Assembly: GCF_900156105.1 (NCBI RefSeq)
Contig: NZ_FTMS01000011.1
Coordinates: forward strand, 1-64,000
Length of the DNA stretch: 64,000 bases
Direction of reading: 5' to 3'
DNA from: Alkalispirochaeta americana
GTDB lineage: Bacteria > Spirochaetota > Spirochaetia > DSM-27196 > Alkalispirochaetaceae
The stretch's first letter is position 1. Every line of letters starts with the position of its first letter. Both the position numbers and the translations under genes were made by a program. Below, in pieces: positions 55,222 to 63,970 of the stretch. Under the pieces are notes generated by a model. That model made no database searches. It was not told where the DNA came from and saw nothing but the letters and a program-made list of their open reading frames with translations.

Positions 55222-56715
55222 TTATATCTCCGCCAGAACCTGGCGAACGATATCGGCGATCAGCTCTGGTGAGTGGGTAGACGTACCGGCACTCCCCTGG
55301 CCGTCCGACACAGCCTTCACCCCCGGAGCGAGACTCTTTGCGGCCTCGGGAGGTTCCAGGGTCATCGTCGCCAGCTGCTTTACGTTCAGAAGGTGCGTCA
55401 CGGTAATATTTCCGCTCATCACCGCCCCGCCGACACCACCAGGCGCAAGGGTCATGGAGGGCATCACGCCCGTCGTTGCTCCCACGGCGCCCAAGGTTCC
55501 CCAGGTGTTTACCAGAATGCGAAAGACCGGTTTTTCCAAACCGAAGGCCTCAACAACCTCTTCATCGGTGGCGTGAATCACCAGGGAGTGGCCGTCGCCT
55601 CCGTAGCGGATCAGCTGCAGGCACCGTTCGCACCCGGCATGCCAATCATCCTCCACGTAGAACCCCAGGACAGTGGTGAGCTTTTCCCCACTTAGAGGGT
55701 ATTCCTTCCCGACCCCCTCCAGATCAGCCACAAGCACCCGGGCATGATCAGGGACAGAAAACCCCGCCAGGGCAGCCAGTTGCTGCGGAGTCTTCCCCAC
55801 AGCCTTGGGGTTCATGGCGCCGCTGGAATGAAAAAGAGTTCGCTCCAGAGCGTTCCGTTCTTCAGCGTTCACCCAGTGCGCCCCGGCAGCACGCATCTCC
55901 TGTCGCAACTGCTCCGCAATGGGTCGGTCTGCCACAACAGCCTGCTCGGTAGCACAAATCACGGAACAATCGAAGGCCTTGCTGTTGACGATATCCTGAG
56001 CAGCCTTCCGGACGTAGGCGCTCCGGTCTACGTAGACAGGGACATTCCCCGGACCAACCCCGATCGCAGGTTTTCCCATGCTATGGGCTGCCCGAACCAT
56101 GGGGGTTCCTCCGGTAGCAAGAATCAGTGACACCGCATAATGCTGCATCAACTCCCGGGACCCTTCCAGAGAGATCTGTTCCATGCAACTGACCAGTCCG
56201 GGAGGCATTCCGGCCCGTTCCCCCGCTTCAGCCATAATGCGCACCGTCTCCAGAGAACACTTTTTCGCCGAGGGATGGGGTGCGATGATCACAGCGTTGC
56301 GAGCCTTCACCCCGATGAGGATTTTATACATTGCCGTGGAAGTCGGGTTGGTTGAAGGAATTAACCCTGCAATCACCCCCACGGGCCAACCGATCTTTAC
56401 AACCTTGCGCGCCTCGTCCCGCTCGATCACGCCAACGGTGGGAATATTCTGTATGGATTCCCAGAGAGTCTTGCTGGCGAACTCGTTTTTCACGCGTTTA
56501 TGAGCGGGGACACCAAAGCCCGTCTCGTCGTGGGCCATCTGTCCCAGCCGTTCCGATGCCTTAAACGCAGCCTCAGCCATGGCGGCGCAGATCCGGTCCA
56601 CCTCCTGCTGCGACGCCTTCAGAAACTTCCGTTGAGCAGCACGAGCAGCAACAGCCCGCTCCCTCGCTTCCTGAATCGAAAGCAGATCCGCATCAAAGGT
56701 TTGCTTTTCCTGCAT
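55222..56715 (-). CDS. eutE: CoA-acylating aldehyde dehydrogenase of the microcompartment (EutE role)
   Basis: Oxidises acetaldehyde to acetyl-CoA with NAD, 497 residues. The catalytic Cys lies in KAFDCSVICATEQAVV; IPSTNPTSTAMYKILIGVKA and GGTPMVRAAHSMGKPAIGVG are cofactor- and substrate-site segments. It belongs to a Firmicutes/AdhE-like clade rather than the enterobacterial EutE one. A Gly/Ser linker (SDGQGSAGTSTHS) leads to a C-terminal amphipathic helix SPELIADIVRQVLAEI, a probable encapsulation peptide. Enterobacterial EutE has its peptide at the N-terminus. A sulfoacetaldehyde dehydrogenase is a less likely alternative. Confidence 0.85.
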   Translation of the reverse strand: MQEKQTFDADLLSIQEARERAVAARAAQRKFLKASQQEVDRICAAMAEAAFKASERLGQMAHDETGFGVPAHKRVKNEFASKTLWESIQNIPTVGVIERDEARKVVKIGWPVGVIAGLIPSTNPTSTAMYKILIGVKARNAVIIAPHPSAKKCSLETVRIMAEAGERAGMPPGLVSCMEQISLEGSRELMQHYAVSLILATGGTPMVRAAHSMGKPAIGVGPGNVPVYVDRSAYVRKAAQDIVNSKAFDCSVICATEQAVVADRPIAEQLRQEMRAAGAHWVNAEERNALERTLFHSSGAMNPKAVGKTPQQLAALAGFSVPDHARVLVADLEGVGKEYPLSGEKLTTVLGFYVEDDWHAGCERCLQLIRYGGDGHSLVIHATDEEVVEAFGLEKPVFRILVNTWGTLGAVGATTGVMPSMTLAPGGVGGAVMSGNITVTHLLNVKQLATMTLEPPEAAKSLAPGVKAVSDGQGSAGTSTHSPELIADIVRQVLAEI

Positions 56716-56743
56716 TCCTCCCCCTTTCCAGAACCGTTTCCAA

Positions 56744-57400
56744 TCAGTACTTCAGCGGATGGGCCGCAACTTCCACCACCGCATCGGAAAAGGCCTGACA
56801 GGCAGCCTTGCAGGCGCTCTGGGAACCCGCCATAAGAGCTCCACCAAAGTTTGTCTCCGAGGGCGGCTTGAACCACTCCTTCATCTCCACGTCAGCTGCC
56901 TTCAGCGCCGCATCGATGGCGAAGGTCGATTCAATCGGTGGAGCAATGAGATACGCCAGGGGTGTCCCCAGGGGGATATCGGCCATCTTGCTCAAGAACG
57001 ATCCTGTTCGTGAAATGGTATGGGGGAAAAAAGCGATCGAATCATCATCGTTGGCCGAGTAAAACCAGGCGCTTTCCTCGCAATAGGCCACACAGGCGTT
57101 GACGCCCGATCGAACCTCGGCGGGATCGTTTCCGGCAAGAATACCGATCACCTCTCCCGACAGTTTACCCGACGCGTGAGCCGATCCGGCATAGAAGCTC
57201 TGTCCGTAGACGACCTCCACATCGGCCATCTTTGTGGCCTCGTCCAGCGCCACGTAGAGGGGATCATCCATATCGCAGGTGATAATTGCAATGCTTCGCT
57301 GATCCGGTCTCAACTCCAGCCGCTTTGCAAAATCGGTGTGAACATTCGGGATAAGCCGAACTGCCAAAATAGTTGGTTTTATTGGATCAAGGGTAGCCAT
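56744..57400 (-). CDS. eutL: Ethanolamine microcompartment shell protein EutL
   Basis: Tandem-BMC trimeric shell protein with a gated pore, 218 residues, the same length as enterobacterial EutL. It begins LDPIKPTILAVRLIPNVHTD and includes ALDEATKMADVEVVYGQSFYAG, FFPHTISRTGSFLSKMADIP and PPSETNFGGALMAGSQSACK, all typical. It lies between eutC and the aldehyde dehydrogenase gene, with short gaps. Confidence 0.94.
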   Translation of the reverse strand: MATLDPIKPTILAVRLIPNVHTDFAKRLELRPDQRSIAIITCDMDDPLYVALDEATKMADVEVVYGQSFYAGSAHASGKLSGEVIGILAGNDPAEVRSGVNACVAYCEESAWFYSANDDDSIAFFPHTISRTGSFLSKMADIPLGTPLAYLIAPPIESTFAIDAALKAADVEMKEWFKPPSETNFGGALMAGSQSACKAACQAFSDAVVEVAAHPLKY

Positions 57401-57417
57401 CTTCTCATCCTCCTCGT

Positions 57418-58335
57418 TCAGCCCTGCTCGCCGGAAATCTTCATCCGGAGATCTACACCGCTTGCCTGGTACTGGAGATACTTTTTGACCTGCTCCACAA
57501 TATAGGCTCCCGCCTCAAGGGGGTTCGTTCCACCCTGGGTCGTAATCATGCAAAAAGCATCACGCTCTCCGTCGGTCTTTCCCTTGGCAGGTTTCCAGCC
57601 CATGTAGGCGCTCATCGCATCGGCAACCCCCAGGCCGGGTCGTTCACCGATCAGGATAATCACTACGTCGGCCCCAAGAACGGAGTTTACGCTGTTAATC
57701 ACCCCCACCCGGGCGTACTTGATGAAGAAAGGAGTGCCCGAAGAGATACCCGCTGATTTCAGCCCCTGCTGGATAACGGGAAGAATCTCCGGCGCATTGT
57801 TGTTTATGGCAGCAGCGCTCAGGCCATCGCCCACGACGATCTGCACCTGGGGATTTTTCGTGCATTTCTCGGCCACCAGCGCCTTCGCCTCATCGGAGAG
57901 CTCCCTCCCCAGATCAGGCCTCATGAGGTACTGCTGCCGGTTCTCAACTTTGCTTTGCACAGAAAAGAGCCCCATTTTTTCGATGACCTCGTCGGGGACA
58001 TCGGAATAGATCGCATCCTGGGTTACTCCGTGATCCGCCTGGAAGAGCAAGAGCGATTTGGTCCGGGGACGGGATCCCGCCCGGCCAGCCCCAATGCGCG
58101 CGCCCGAGGCGGCTTTCAGATTCTTCAAGCCCTCTGGATCAACAGGATTCTGTACTCCGATTTCCTGGCGGGCCTCGACGGTGGTGGGGTCATCCAGGTC
58201 GATAACAACGCCCCCTTCCGGGGAAGCGACCTGAGCCTTTCCGGCAGAACCAGCGGCAGTCGCTCCCGGTGATCCGCCCAGCTCCTTTAACACTGCCTGA
58301 ACGATAGCCTCTATATCATGCTTGGTCTGTTCCAT
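57418..58335 (-). CDS. eutC: Ethanolamine ammonia-lyase small subunit EutC
   Basis: Small subunit of the adenosylcobalamin-dependent lyase that converts ethanolamine to acetaldehyde and ammonia, 305 residues. ARIGAGRAGSRPRTKSLLLF and QADHGVTQDAIYSDVP are family motifs, and LIGERPGLGVADAMSAYMGW contributes to the corrinoid site. The N-terminal segment HDIEAIVQAVLKELGG is an amphipathic helix like the known EutC encapsulation signal, followed by a linker. ATG 58335 follows AAGGAGC. The upstream frame is not used. Confidence 0.94.
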   Translation of the reverse strand: MEQTKHDIEAIVQAVLKELGGSPGATAAGSAGKAQVASPEGGVVIDLDDPTTVEARQEIGVQNPVDPEGLKNLKAASGARIGAGRAGSRPRTKSLLLFQADHGVTQDAIYSDVPDEVIEKMGLFSVQSKVENRQQYLMRPDLGRELSDEAKALVAEKCTKNPQVQIVVGDGLSAAAINNNAPEILPVIQQGLKSAGISSGTPFFIKYARVGVINSVNSVLGADVVIILIGERPGLGVADAMSAYMGWKPAKGKTDGERDAFCMITTQGGTNPLEAGAYIVEQVKKYLQYQASGVDLRMKISGEQG

Positions 58336-58360
58336 GTCTATGCTCCTTTTTCCGTGTGCC

Positions 58361-59728
58361 CTACCGTTGCAGGAAGAACGAAGCGTCCCCGGCTTTTTCG
58401 GTGAGAACGCCGTCTTCCATGAGCCCGATCTTCTCCATCCACCGCTCAAACTCGGGCAAGGGCCGCAAGTTCAGCAACCGCCGCAAACTGGCCGCATCGT
58501 TGAAACTGGTGCTCTGGTAGCTCAACATTGGATCATCTCCCAGGGGAACACCGATGAAGAAGTTACACCCCGCCGCCGAGAGAAGCACCGCCAGATTCTC
58601 GATATCGTTCTGGGTTGCCCGGGCATGATTCGTGTAGCACACGTCCACCCCCATGGAAATCCCCGAAAGCTTGGCCATGAAGTGGTCTTCCAGCCCGGCC
58701 CGAATGATCTGAACCGAGTCATAGAGGTACTCAGGGCCGATGAAACCCACCACAGAGTTTACCTGATAGGGTTCGTACCGTTTTGCCAGGCCGTATTTCC
58801 GGGCTTCCAGGGTGACCTGGTCCGCACCGTGATGGGCATCGGCCGAAAGATCGGCTCCCTGGCCAGTCTCGAAATACATGTAGTTCGGCCCGGGCGTTAC
58901 ACAGTACTTCTTGGCCATGTCGTAGGCTTCATCGAGCATGTTCACGGTCACCCCGAAACTGGTATTGGCAAGCTCGGTACCGGCAATACTTTGAAAGATA
59001 AGCCCCGCAGGAGCGCCCTTCTTGAGAGCATCCATTTGGGTGGTAACGTGAGAAAGGAGACAGTTTTGGGTGGGAATCTCCCAGCGCTCGATCACCTCCC
59101 AGGTCATTTCCAGGAGCCGGGAGACGCTCGCCAGGGAATCGTCCACAGGGTTTATTCCGATCACACTGTCACCGGAACCAAAGCTCAAGCCATCGTAGAG
59201 CGCAGCCCGGATACCTTCCACGGAATCGGTGGGATGGTTAGGCTGATTACGGGAGGCCAGTGTTCCCGGCAACCCGATGGTGTTGGCGTTCTTTGCCACA
59301 ACACGCACCTTTGAGGCAGCCAGCATGAGGTCCATGTTCGACATGAGCTTTGTCACTGCCGCAATCATCTCCGAAGTGAGACCCCGCGCAACCCGGACGA
59401 TCATATCCCCCGTGGTGGTATCATTCAGAAGCCATTCCCGGAGCTCTCCCACGGTCCACCCGCTGATCCCGGTATAAATTGAGACGTTCACCTGATCCTG
59501 AATGATCCGCGTGACTTCATCGTCCTCGTAGGGAACCACTGGATTCTCTCTGAGCACCCGTAACGGGAGTTCTGCCAGAACAAACCGTGCAGCTACCCGT
59601 TCAGAGGCGTTCTCGGCGGCGATACCCGCCAATTGATCACCCGATTTAATCTCGTTCGCCTTGGCCAACAGCTCCTTTATGCTATGAAACTGATAGGTCG
59701 TACCGAACAGCTTGGTCTTTAGGATCAT
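58361..59728 (-). CDS. eutB: Ethanolamine ammonia-lyase large subunit EutB
   Basis: Catalytic barrel subunit, 455 residues against 453 in E. coli. Recognisable segments are DQLAGIAAENASERVAARFV, LSHVTTQMDALKKGAPAGLI, YMYFETGQGADLSADAHHGA and VCYTNHARATQNDIENLAVL. ATG 59728 follows AGGAGAAGGGG. Together with EutC it forms the cargo core, dependent on EutA and EutT. Confidence 0.96.
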   Translation of the reverse strand: MILKTKLFGTTYQFHSIKELLAKANEIKSGDQLAGIAAENASERVAARFVLAELPLRVLRENPVVPYEDDEVTRIIQDQVNVSIYTGISGWTVGELREWLLNDTTTGDMIVRVARGLTSEMIAAVTKLMSNMDLMLAASKVRVVAKNANTIGLPGTLASRNQPNHPTDSVEGIRAALYDGLSFGSGDSVIGINPVDDSLASVSRLLEMTWEVIERWEIPTQNCLLSHVTTQMDALKKGAPAGLIFQSIAGTELANTSFGVTVNMLDEAYDMAKKYCVTPGPNYMYFETGQGADLSADAHHGADQVTLEARKYGLAKRYEPYQVNSVVGFIGPEYLYDSVQIIRAGLEDHFMAKLSGISMGVDVCYTNHARATQNDIENLAVLLSAAGCNFFIGVPLGDDPMLSYQSTSFNDAASLRRLLNLRPLPEFERWMEKIGLMEDGVLTEKAGDASFFLQR

Positions 59729-59759
59729 TCCCCTTCTCCTTTTTTTGCTTCGTGCCGGA

Positions 59760-61208
59760 TCATTGATAAAACACCAAGGTCTTGATAGAAAGCGGAACCA
59801 CCCGCCCTCCCAGAATCGGCTCCCCGATATCGATAAAGTCACCCTCGCCCAGCCCGACCTGATCAATACTGATCACCGGGATATCCCCGCGCAGCGCCTT
59901 GATGGTCTGCCCCAGACTCTGGGCAAAATCACGTTGCAGAACGAGCACCAGCGGCATTCCCTCGGGAACCACCGCATCATAAAATTGCCCCAGACCCTCA
60001 GCAATGGAGGAGAGTCTGCGGTAATTCATCTCCTGCGGTACGTCGAGAGCCAGAGCAAAACCGATCTCCCGGGTGTGCTGATCCCAACGTCGCACCGCCG
60101 CCTCGGTACTCGCAGAAAACCGGCCGGGATTATCGAAATCATCCTGCTCAAGTTGTGGATAGATCACCGCCAGATTCCTGAGCGGCAGGATATCCCCATC
60201 GGTCCAAATCGTGCTTCCACTCAGGGTTATTGTCTGACTTGCAGCACCCAGGACGGTAGCCCTCAAGGTCTCCCCCGGAGGGATTACCTTCATTGACCGA
60301 AAACGCGGGTTGAGCCGCAGAGATCGGGCAAAAAGGGGTCCCACATCGTTGTGGACTGCCACATCGGCGATCGAACTGATCTCCAGGGGCTCGTAGAAAT
60401 ACCTGGCTACGCCCCCCGAGAGAAACACCGTGGTTGACTCCTCCGATGCTGTCAGAGGAGGACTCAGCTGGACCGCATCTCCCAGGGAGGGCCGTATCCC
60501 CTGGGCGAGATCTGCCGTCAGATCGGCCATGCGATCGCAGAAATCCTCCAGCACCGACAACTCCGCAGGCCGCCCCTCCTGCAAAGGAATATCGAAAGCG
60601 TCAATGATGGCCCTTCCGGGCCCGGCGATCCGCCGCACGATTCCCGACGTTCCTTCCAGGATAACCTGGCGCCCTCCGACAGCCATCGCCGAGGCACTCA
60701 CGTTTCTTCCCATTTTGAAGATCGCCGCGTTGGCCGTGCCCCCCCCAATGTCGATATTGGTCACCTGGGTATAGTGCTCTGCCGAATACGCAGCAGCACC
60801 AGAACCACGGCCGGCTATCTGGGCCTCCACATTCGGCCCCGCCACGGTGACGACAAAATCTCCAGCGAAATCCGAAAGGGCTTCCAGCATGACGTCGGCA
60901 TTTTTTGTCCGGGCAATTTCCCCGGTTATGATCACCGCACCGGTTTCGACCATCTCAGGGGTCATGCCGGCTTTGCCGTACTCCCGCTCCACAATCGCCA
61001 CAAGAGCATCAGAATCGATCTCATCGGGCGATATCAGGGGGGTAAAGGAAATATCACTGGTGAAAAGCACCGACCGAGCGCTAACCTCAATGCGCGGAAT
61101 CTGACCGGGACGGGCGACATTGTAAAGCTCCAGCCGAGAGAAGACGACCTGTGTTGTCGTGGTGCCGACATCTACGCCGACACTAAGCATGGTGCGACTA
61201 TCTCTCAT
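59760..61208 (-). CDS. eutA: Ethanolamine ammonia-lyase reactivating factor EutA
   Basis: Actin-fold ATPase that exchanges damaged cobalamin on EutBC, 482 residues. The phosphate-1 loop is SVGVDVGTTTTQVVFSRLEL and the second is TNIDIGGGTANAAIFKMG. VFLSGGVARYFYEPLEISS and the late GTKTLVF-like SIKTLVFYQ fit the family. ATG 61208 follows GAAGGGC. It lies directly upstream of eutB. Confidence 0.93.
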   Translation of the reverse strand: MRDSRTMLSVGVDVGTTTTQVVFSRLELYNVARPGQIPRIEVSARSVLFTSDISFTPLISPDEIDSDALVAIVEREYGKAGMTPEMVETGAVIITGEIARTKNADVMLEALSDFAGDFVVTVAGPNVEAQIAGRGSGAAAYSAEHYTQVTNIDIGGGTANAAIFKMGRNVSASAMAVGGRQVILEGTSGIVRRIAGPGRAIIDAFDIPLQEGRPAELSVLEDFCDRMADLTADLAQGIRPSLGDAVQLSPPLTASEESTTVFLSGGVARYFYEPLEISSIADVAVHNDVGPLFARSLRLNPRFRSMKVIPPGETLRATVLGAASQTITLSGSTIWTDGDILPLRNLAVIYPQLEQDDFDNPGRFSASTEAAVRRWDQHTREIGFALALDVPQEMNYRRLSSIAEGLGQFYDAVVPEGMPLVLVLQRDFAQSLGQTIKALRGDIPVISIDQVGLGEGDFIDIGEPILGGRVVPLSIKTLVFYQ

Positions 61209-61245
61209 GAAAGCCCTTCTGCCGTCCCGTCATGCCGCATCACAA

Positions 61246-61536
61246 TCAGGAACTGATTTTTGGCAGGATTGACTCCACATCGCCATGGGGTCGGGGAATC
61301 ACGTGAACGCTTACCAGTTCGCCAATTCGTTGCGCTGCCGCTGCACCGGCGTCGGTCGCTGCTTTCACCGCACCCACATCACCTCGAACCATGACGGTAA
61401 CAAAACCACCGCCGATATACTCTTTTCCGATAAGCTGCACGTTGGCTGCCTTCACCATTGCATCGGCTGCCTCAATCGAACCGACCAACCCTTTGGTCTC
61501 TACCATCCCCAGCGCGATCATCTGAACTGATGCCAT
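61246..61536 (-). CDS. eutM: Ethanolamine microcompartment shell protein EutM
   Basis: Single-BMC-domain hexameric shell protein, 96 residues ([59 protein letters not shown]). It is the standard length and has no extension, unlike the second copy at 54686-55210. The two proteins differ at only a handful of positions, while their codons differ widely, so they have been held similar by selection. Confidence 0.95.
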   Translation of the reverse strand: MASVQMIALGMVETKGLVGSIEAADAMVKAANVQLIGKEYIGGGFVTVMVRGDVGAVKAATDAGAAAAQRIGELVSVHVIPRPHGDVESILPKISS

Positions 61537-61617
61537 TCCTCTGCCTCCTCTTTCTGTCCTGTCATGTCTGTATCGCCTGTCTTTCCGGGACGTCGCCCCG
61601 GAAACGACCTGTGATTC

Positions 61618-61908
61618 CTATTCTTTTCGGAAGGTTTCCCCCGACTCAACTTCAAGTGAATCGATTACACCCACGATTGCCGCGTCAACCGGAGCACCTT
61701 CGGTTTTGTCCGTCTCCCGGGCAGCACTGCCCAGAGCGACAATGACCAGCTCACCCGTGCCTGCCCCGACGGTATCGATCGCGACCATCTCGGGACCGGA
61801 GAGGTCTCCCGACGAAGTACACTGCCGGAGAATGAGCAATTTCTGACTGACCAGTTTTGGCTCTTTTATGGTAGAAACCACGCTACCGATTACCCGTGCG
61901 ATGATCAT
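61618..61908 (-). CDS. eutN: Microcompartment vertex protein EutN (CcmL family)
   Basis: Pentameric vertex protein, 96 residues: MIIARVIGSVVSTIKEPKLV, KLLILRQCT, MVAIDTVGAGTGELVIVALG, AIVGVIDSLEVE. The glycine-rich turn and closing VVG-IID motif are typical. ATG 61908 follows AAAGGGAA. It is the first gene of the microcompartment operon. Confidence 0.92.
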   Translation of the reverse strand: MIIARVIGSVVSTIKEPKLVSQKLLILRQCTSSGDLSGPEMVAIDTVGAGTGELVIVALGSAARETDKTEGAPVDAAIVGVIDSLEVESGETFRKE

Positions 61909-61962
61909 AACATTCCCTTTCTGTGCCCCCACACCTGGTCTGTTCGGTGCGGCGGCCACCAA

Positions 61963-61990
61963 AATATACCAAACACGCCCTCGTATCAAA
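61963..61990 (-). promoter_or_regulatory. Putative promoter of the microcompartment operon
   Basis: On the minus strand TTTGAT (61990-61985), a 16-nt spacer and TATATT (61968-61963) lie ~55 nt before eutN. A second candidate (TTGCGA-17-TATCGT) lies further upstream just after the proX terminator. No cobalamin riboswitch or ANTAR-type hairpin pair was recognised in the 195-bp gap. Confidence 0.4.
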
Positions 61991-62051
61991 GGCGGCCGGC
62001 AGATTTCAGGCTCCCTCTAACGATAAGACCGAACTGTGAAAATCGCAAGAG

Positions 62052-62080
62052 AAAAAAAGGGCTGTCCTCGCGGACAGCCC
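62052..62080 (-). terminator. Rho-independent terminator of the proWX operon
   Basis: GGGCTGTCC (62059-62067) and GGACAGCCC (62072-62080) form a perfect 9-bp stem with a 4-nt loop. On the minus strand it is followed by seven Ts (62058-62052). It ends the transporter operon 24 nt after proX and separates it from the microcompartment operon. Confidence 0.9.
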
Positions 62081-62103
62081 CATCAGATTCCCCGTCAGGG
62101 TTC

Positions 62104-63015
62104 TTAGATCTGCAACCCTTCGGGAAGCATGCTGTTGATCAGATCGGTATTGTCCGCAACAATCTGTGCAGCGGCATCTTCAGGATTCATTCCTTCATCG
62201 GTCATGACCATCACAGGGCTGATCAGATCATCCTCCACGGAGATCCAGTCAAAGGTTGTGAGGAACTCGTAGACCAGGGGAAGATCGTCCTTGAGACCAA
62301 GCCGTCCGATCGCGTTGATCGTCTCGGTCCCGCCGTAGATCCCTGCGGGATCTTCCAGGATCTTGAGATCAAACCGGGCAAACTTGATATGGGGAGCCCA
62401 ACCGGTGACAACGATGGGCTCGTTGTTCCTGATCGCATCCTGAAGAGCGGACATCATGGTAGCGTCGCTTCCCTCGAGGAGGTCGAAGGCTCCCAAGCCG
62501 AGGACATCGTCGGCGATCGCATCCTCTGTGGCCTGCATCATACCGGCACCGGGATCGATCCCCACAATCTTGTTGTTGTAGGCCCCGGCGTTTGCAACAA
62601 GCTCTTCCACAGTGTTCTCTTCCACGTAGGAGGGAACAACCAGTCCAAGCATGGCGTTATTGTAGGTTACACCCAGATCCTCCACCTGATCGGTGAACTG
62701 ACCTTCGGGTCCGTAGAACATCTGGTGCGTCACGGGCAACCATGCCGCCACGTGGAAATCGGAATCCCCCGTAGCCACGGACTGCCACATTGCCGCGTTG
62801 GCTACGCTGCGAATCGTCACATCGTATCCCGCACGATCAAGGATCTCTCCAACCACGTGGGTGATGGCAACTTCGCGATCCCATTCCACGTAGGCGATGT
62901 TGACAGGGCCACCGACACCGTCAACCGCTTTTTCTTTTGAACCACCTGCCATAGCAAGGGACGCAACCATCGCAATCATCAACACGCTCAAGAGAGCTTT
63001 TTTCGTAAACCTCAT
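62104..63015 (-). CDS. proX: Glycine betaine/proline-type ABC substrate-binding protein
   Basis: Periplasmic receptor of the OpuAC/ProX family, 303 residues. A signal peptide is present (KALLSVLMIAMVASLAMAGG). NIAYVEWDREVAITHVVGEI, VATGDSDFHVAAWLPVTHQM and ATEDAIADDVLGLGAFDLLEG are typical, with Trp residues that form the quaternary-ammonium cage. GWAPHIKFARFDLKILEDP is another family stretch. ATG 63015 follows AAGGAGG; the preceding TTG is not needed. Ligand could be betaine, choline or a related amine. Confidence 0.9.
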   Translation of the reverse strand: MRFTKKALLSVLMIAMVASLAMAGGSKEKAVDGVGGPVNIAYVEWDREVAITHVVGEILDRAGYDVTIRSVANAAMWQSVATGDSDFHVAAWLPVTHQMFYGPEGQFTDQVEDLGVTYNNAMLGLVVPSYVEENTVEELVANAGAYNNKIVGIDPGAGMMQATEDAIADDVLGLGAFDLLEGSDATMMSALQDAIRNNEPIVVTGWAPHIKFARFDLKILEDPAGIYGGTETINAIGRLGLKDDLPLVYEFLTTFDWISVEDDLISPVMVMTDEGMNPEDAAAQIVADNTDLINSMLPEGLQI

Positions 63016-63050
63016 CAATATTCCTCCTTGAAAGGTTTGTTTTCATGCTA

Positions 63051-63075
63051 GCCGGACCAGGGGTTCCGGTCCGGC
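63051..63075 (-). terminator. Intercistronic stem-loop between proW and proX
   Basis: GCCGGACC (63051-63058) and GGTCCGGC (63068-63075) pair perfectly around a 9-nt loop, upstream of the proX ribosome-binding site. It is probably a processing or attenuation element. No T-tract follows. Confidence 0.4.
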
Positions 63076-63130
63076 GGCTATCATACAGAGCCCGCAGGCG
63101 GCTCACTATCACCGTATCTTCCAGTGCTCC

Positions 63131-63970
63131 CTACTGCTCCCGCTTCTGCGAAGCAATACTGGCACTCATTCGATCCAGAATCATCGCTATAATTACCACA
63201 GCCACACCAGCTTCAAAGCCCTGTCCAGGTCGGAGTCGCTGGATAGCCCTCCAGACCTCGCTTCCGAGCCCCCCGGCCCCAATCATGGCGGCGATAACAA
63301 CCATGGAGAGAGCGAGCATGATCGTCTGGTTTACCCCGGCCATAATGGTGGGCAACGCCAAAGGCATCTGCACCTTGAAGAGCTTCTGACGAGTTGTACT
63401 TCCAAAGGCGTCAGAAGCCTCGATCAACTCCTTGTCGATCTGTCGTATTCCCAGAGCTGTCAGGCGAATCGTGGGAGGGATGGAAAAGATCACCGTGGCA
63501 AAAACCGCCGATGTCTGGCCCAGTCCGAAAAAGGGGATCGCCGGGATCAGGTATACGAAGGCCGGCATGGTCTGCATGAAGTCAAGAATCGGCTTTATGA
63601 TCGAGTAAAAAGTGTCGTTCAAGGCAGCCAGTATTCCCAAAGGCAGGCCCATGGCTACAGCGATTGCCGTGGCCACCACCACCAGGGCGATTGTGGCAAG
63701 CGTCGGCGACCAGAGCCCGATGTTCCAGATAAAGAGCAACCCCAGGGAGGTAAAAATTGCAAGCTTTCGCCCCGTGAGCTTCCATGCGAGAGCAGCAAAG
63801 AGCGCTATCAGGATCAACGGAGGGAAAAGTCCCAGGAGATCTTCCAGAGAATTGATTCCAGCCTGAACCACCGTGGAAAAGGCCCGGGTGGCCCAGGAGA
63901 ATGTTGTGGTCATCCAGTCCAGAGCCGCCTCAACACCGGCTCCCAGAGGAATTCGGGGTATATTAGTCAT
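63131..63970 (-). CDS. proW: Glycine betaine/proline-type ABC transporter permease
   Basis: Inner-membrane permease of the OpuAB/ProW family, 279 residues with six hydrophobic segments. Family features are LDFMQTMPAFVYLIPAIPFFG, TIRLTALGIRQIDKELIEASDA (the EAA-type loop), QLPLALPTIMAG-like QMPLALPTIMAGVNQTIM, and MIGAGGLGSEVWRAIQRL. ATG 63970 follows AAGGAGG. The ATPase gene appears to overlap its start. Confidence 0.93.
   Translation of the reverse strand: MTNIPRIPLGAGVEAALDWMTTTFSWATRAFSTVVQAGINSLEDLLGLFPPLILIALFAALAWKLTGRKLAIFTSLGLLFIWNIGLWSPTLATIALVVVATAIAVAMGLPLGILAALNDTFYSIIKPILDFMQTMPAFVYLIPAIPFFGLGQTSAVFATVIFSIPPTIRLTALGIRQIDKELIEASDAFGSTTRQKLFKVQMPLALPTIMAGVNQTIMLALSMVVIAAMIGAGGLGSEVWRAIQRLRPGQGFEAGVAVVIIAMILDRMSASIASQKREQ

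Noticed and set aside
61909-62103. Cobalamin riboswitch or EutV-type ANTAR hairpins controlling the microcompartment operon
   Set aside because: No B12-box-like motif or paired hexanucleotide-loop hairpins were found. The only clear hairpin is the transporter's terminator.
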